From contig JANYCU010000012.1 of assembly GCA_025360125.1 (NCBI GenBank), positions 140,117 to 204,116 on the forward strand: a stretch of DNA of 64,000 nucleotides, in the 5' to 3' direction. This document shows positions 61,980-64,000 of this stretch, piece by piece. The position numbers and the translations under genes are program-made. Source of the DNA: Armatimonadota bacterium (GTDB lineage: Bacteria; Armatimonadota; Fimbriimonadia; Fimbriimonadales; Fimbriimonadaceae). Each line of letters starts with the position of its first letter. Positions within the stretch are counted from its first letter, which is position 1. Under the pieces are notes generated by a model. That model worked only from the letters and a program-made list of their open reading frames with translations, did no database searches and was not told the DNA's origin.

Positions 61980-62177
61980 GCCCCTACATCAATATACCGT
62001 TCGATTATACGACGAATATTCTTCGAAGTGAGCAAACTTAGGGATGATTTTCTGGCCATCTATGTTGTTCTCATGATTTTGTCGATTACGAATACTGCTG
62101 GACGAACTCGCTCAAGGGGCATCTCGCCTGCGGCTATCGTGGCGATTACATGAGATTCGGATCATAAATTTGTATCT

Positions 62178-63128
62178 TCAACTGTGATCTTTCCGCAAAG
62201 CCATTACAAAGTTGTGTATGCCTTGCTCAAGTGTATAGAAATCTTGTTCGTAGCCCAACTTTCGAAGTTTCGAAGTATCCGCCCTTAGATTCGTTTGATA
62301 TTTGCCTTCCATTTCCTTGGGGAATTCCATATATTCGATGTGACCCGCACCTGCTTCTCCAATTATTACATTTGCCAGTTCGTTCCATGTTCGGTCAACG
62401 CCGGTGCCCGCGTTGACTATCTCCTGAATCGAGTCCTTTTCGTAAAAAAAGAGATTGATGTCCACGAGGTTTTTGACTGAAACAAAGTCCCTTCGCTGTT
62501 CGCCCGGCCCAAACTCGCCATACGCGCCGAAGATCTTGGCAACACCAATCTTATGAACTTGGTCGTAAAGTTGATGGACCATAGAGGACATTTTCCCCTT
62601 GTAGGACTCTCCAATTCCGTATGCATTGAAGTAGCGCAAGCCAACCACGGTGGATTCAATCCTTGGTATAAGTGACCTCACGTACCGGTCAAAAAGGACT
62701 TTGGATTCTCCGTAAATATTAAGACTTGACTCCAGGCCATCATCTTCAATTCCAATTTGTCTGTTGCCATATACAGCTGCGCTGGATGCATATATGAAGG
62801 GAATTCGGTGATCTGTTGCAAAATGAAGGAGGGCTTTCGAGTATTCAAAATTGTTATGGAGCATATAATCCTCGTTGGTCTCAAGAGTATTCGTACAAGC
62901 CCCCTGGTGAAAGATGACATCTACCTCTGAACCGTGAATGCTTTTGCCAAGCTGGAGGAGAAAAGCGCTCTTGTTGACATAATCGCGATACTTTGCCCCT
63001 GTAATATTTTTATGCTTTTGAGTGCCTTCGATGTTGTCGATGATCAGGATATCTTCAGCACCCCGCGAATTTAATTCACGAAGAAGATTGCTTCCTACAA
63101 ATCCAGCCCCGCCGGTCAGAATGATCAT
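62178..63128 (-). CDS. hldD: ADP-L-glycero-D-manno-heptose 6-epimerase-like (HldD)
   Basis: Interconverts the C6 epimers of ADP-heptose, the donor for heptosyltransferases. The 316-residue short-chain dehydrogenase-type protein has TGGAGFVGSNLL for NADP, FHQGACTNTLETNEDYMLHNNF (family-specific), Ser in YASSAAVYG, the Tyr-Lys pair in YGESKVLFD and GLRYFNAYG. Length fits HldD closely. Its order before the Hint gene and two GT9 genes suggests one sugar pathway. HldE or GmhA are not in the window, so precursors must come from elsewhere in the genome. Confidence 0.9.
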   Translation of the reverse strand: MIILTGGAGFVGSNLLRELNSRGAEDILIIDNIEGTQKHKNITGAKYRDYVNKSAFLLQLGKSIHGSEVDVIFHQGACTNTLETNEDYMLHNNFEYSKALLHFATDHRIPFIYASSAAVYGNRQIGIEDDGLESSLNIYGESKVLFDRYVRSLIPRIESTVVGLRYFNAYGIGESYKGKMSSMVHQLYDQVHKIGVAKIFGAYGEFGPGEQRRDFVSVKNLVDINLFFYEKDSIQEIVNAGTGVDRTWNELANVIIGEAGAGHIEYMEFPKEMEGKYQTNLRADTSKLRKLGYEQDFYTLEQGIHNFVMALRKDHS

Positions 63129-63434
63129 TAGGCACTTTCTCCTGCGCGGCCCCGGCGCAACCGGTCCACCTTTGATGGACCTTGGATCAGTTCCCTATCA
63201 GACAGACGTGGACAAACATTAGGGTGTTCACGGCGCTTCGGTATTCGCGAGTGTGGATAAGTTTTCAAGTTTTTGTGCCTTGGCGTGAAAAACGTACGGA
63301 TTATCTGAGTTAAGACGAGATTGTGGAATATTGTACCAAGCTGACTCGACAAATTCTGGGCCCAAATTAATAGGAATTTGCTACGGCACAATCAATCCTC
63401 TCCCTTGCCTCAAATATAGAAAGCACTGGTGAAG
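63129..63434. other. Region without a clear gene
   Basis: Lies between hldD and the decayed methyltransferase. Short frames only; an 87-codon minus-strand frame is basic and not protein-like. It probably holds the promoter of hldD (minus strand), but no sharp consensus is visible. Confidence 0.35.
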
Positions 63435-63855
63435 TTAAGTCTTGCGAACAGCGGCCTGCATTTCCCCAGATTGCTGAACCAGGAAACCAAACGTCTCGGC
63501 GGCCTCGAGCAGGGCCCCCTTAACTCCAGGACAATTTTGCCACTCACAATCATCGAAGATCATAATCCCGCATTGAACGAGGCGTGGCAAAAAAAATCGA
63601 TTGCGTCACTTGTGGTTTCATAGAAGTCGCCGTCTACATGAACAAAGCAGAATTGGGAGTTGCCTAGTTCATCTGCAACTGTCCGGGAATCCAGCCAGTT
63701 TTACTTTAAGGCTATGCCTTTCAGCTTGTCCAACGTGAAATTTTGCTTGAAGAGTCGTGGATTTGTTTTTTTGACGGTTCTGCTGCTCGGTGAGGTTCTT
63801 GCCTAAAAGGTGTTCCGAAGCCATTCGGCAACCAGCGCCCCGAACTTTTCTAAGA
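63435..63855 (-). pseudogene. Decayed class I methyltransferase (TylF-like)
   Basis: Read in three frames, the minus strand gives one family: GALVAEWLRNTF, then a frame with LQAKFHVGQAERHSLKVKLA, GFPDS, then TVADELGNSQFCFVHVDGDF, TTSDAIDFF, then after a run of eight T PRLVQCGIMIFDDCEWQNCP, GVKGALLEAAETFG, ending at TAA 63435. This is the TylF/macrocin-type methyltransferase pattern (HVDxDxYE, FDDCxW, PGVK). Several indels break it, one in the homopolymer near 63590. It ends about 90 bases inside the right att repeat. Confidence 0.65.
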
Positions 63856-63945
63856 ATCTGTGAATTGGTCTCTCAATTGGAGGAAACTTTGAGAAACGCG
63901 GAGAGACAGCCGTAGATTCAAAAACTGTCGTTTGAGCCTGATAAT

Positions 63946-64000
63946 ATCTCGTTTACACCGAGAGGGTTGGGGGTTCGAGCCCCTCATCGCCCACCACTAT
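63946..64000 (+). repeat. attR: right copy of the tRNA-Val direct repeat
   Basis: Identical to 22279-22333 over all 55 bases up to the window end (the true repeat could be longer). It starts at the anticodon stem, so the 5' half of the tRNA is missing and this copy is not a functional tRNA. Confidence 0.95.

Larger units (their letters stand above)
22279..64000. mobile_element. Integrated genomic island of about 41.7 kb in tRNA-Val
   Basis: Bounded by a 55-bp exact direct repeat of the tRNA 3' half; offset between copies is 41667 bp. A tyrosine integrase, a putative excisionase and DNA-transfer genes lie just inside the left end. Cargo includes a serine recombinase, TIR/ATP-grasp, ArdC, caspase-like, RHS and glycosylation genes. 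No conjugation channel genes or phage structural genes are seen, so it is best called an integrative, perhaps mobilizable, element. Confidence 0.9.

Noticed and set aside
22279..64000. Calling the island a self-transmissible ICE or a prophage
   Set aside because: Only one coupling-type ATPase and no T4SS channel, relaxase of a known class, capsid or tail genes were found.
63946..64000. A second tRNA-Val gene at the window end
   Set aside because: The D-arm and 5' acceptor strand are missing before the anticodon stem, so only the 3' half is present.

Overview
The window reads as a Gram-negative-type bacterial chromosome of medium GC, with MurB, a periplasmic-type cell-wall amidase, many lipoproteins with Ig-like or cyclophilin domains, NuoB/NuoI and the DapD/DapE lysine branch. 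The mix of Ig-fold lipoproteins, simple-sequence arrays in short intergenic gaps and gene content would fit Armatimonadota (Fimbriimonadia-like). That placement is an impression from gene content, not a computed one.

Positions 1-22250 are core genome: nuoB-nuoI, an ornithine cyclodeaminase-family enzyme, dapD-dapE, an FMN reductase, a CsaA-like protein, a lipoprotein MsrA, PPK2, a Nudix hydrolase, a PAS-GGDEF protein, a deacetylase-like protein with a cyclophilin lipoprotein, an M14 peptidase, rph-rdgB, a tsaB-murB string, a PAP2 phosphatase, an M50B-like protein and a GerMN-amidase pair. The gaps carry hexamer/heptamer tandem arrays and three copies of a dispersed palindromic element.

From a tRNA-Val(UAC) gene at 22255-22329 to the window end lies an integrated element of about 41.7 kb. 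Its ends are a 55-bp exact direct repeat (22279-22333 and 63946-64000) consisting of the tRNA 3' half, and a tyrosine integrase lies next to the tRNA. The left arm holds integrase, a putative excisionase, a small protein, a replication-relaxation protein and a TraG/HerA-type ATPase, with a divergent HTH-TPR regulator only 38 bp away. No T4SS channel genes are present, so at most it looks mobilizable. Next come two lipoproteins (a lipase-like and a HAF-repeat protein), a three-hairpin region, a replication/Mrr/XRE cluster with a large serine recombinase (perhaps a nested element), a TIR plus ATP-grasp pair with a small downstream gene, decayed sequence, an ArdC antirestriction protein, a degenerate DprA-like protein, and an operon of caspase-like peptidase, alpha/beta hydrolase and beta-rich protein.

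The right arm (47.7-63.9 kb) is a surface/secreted-protein and glycosylation region. It has a GH108 muramidase, a 1.3k-residue triple glycosyltransferase, an IscU/NifU-like protein, an RHS protein whose C-terminal tip is a separate cistron with a zinc-protease motif followed by a small membrane protein (immunity candidate), two GT9 proteins (one fused to a methyltransferase), a Ser-rich protein with an intein-like Hint domain, and an HldD-like heptose epimerase. The parts suggest that this cargo makes, decorates and processes exported proteins, and that the TIR, caspase and ArdC modules are conflict systems. These functional links are inference.
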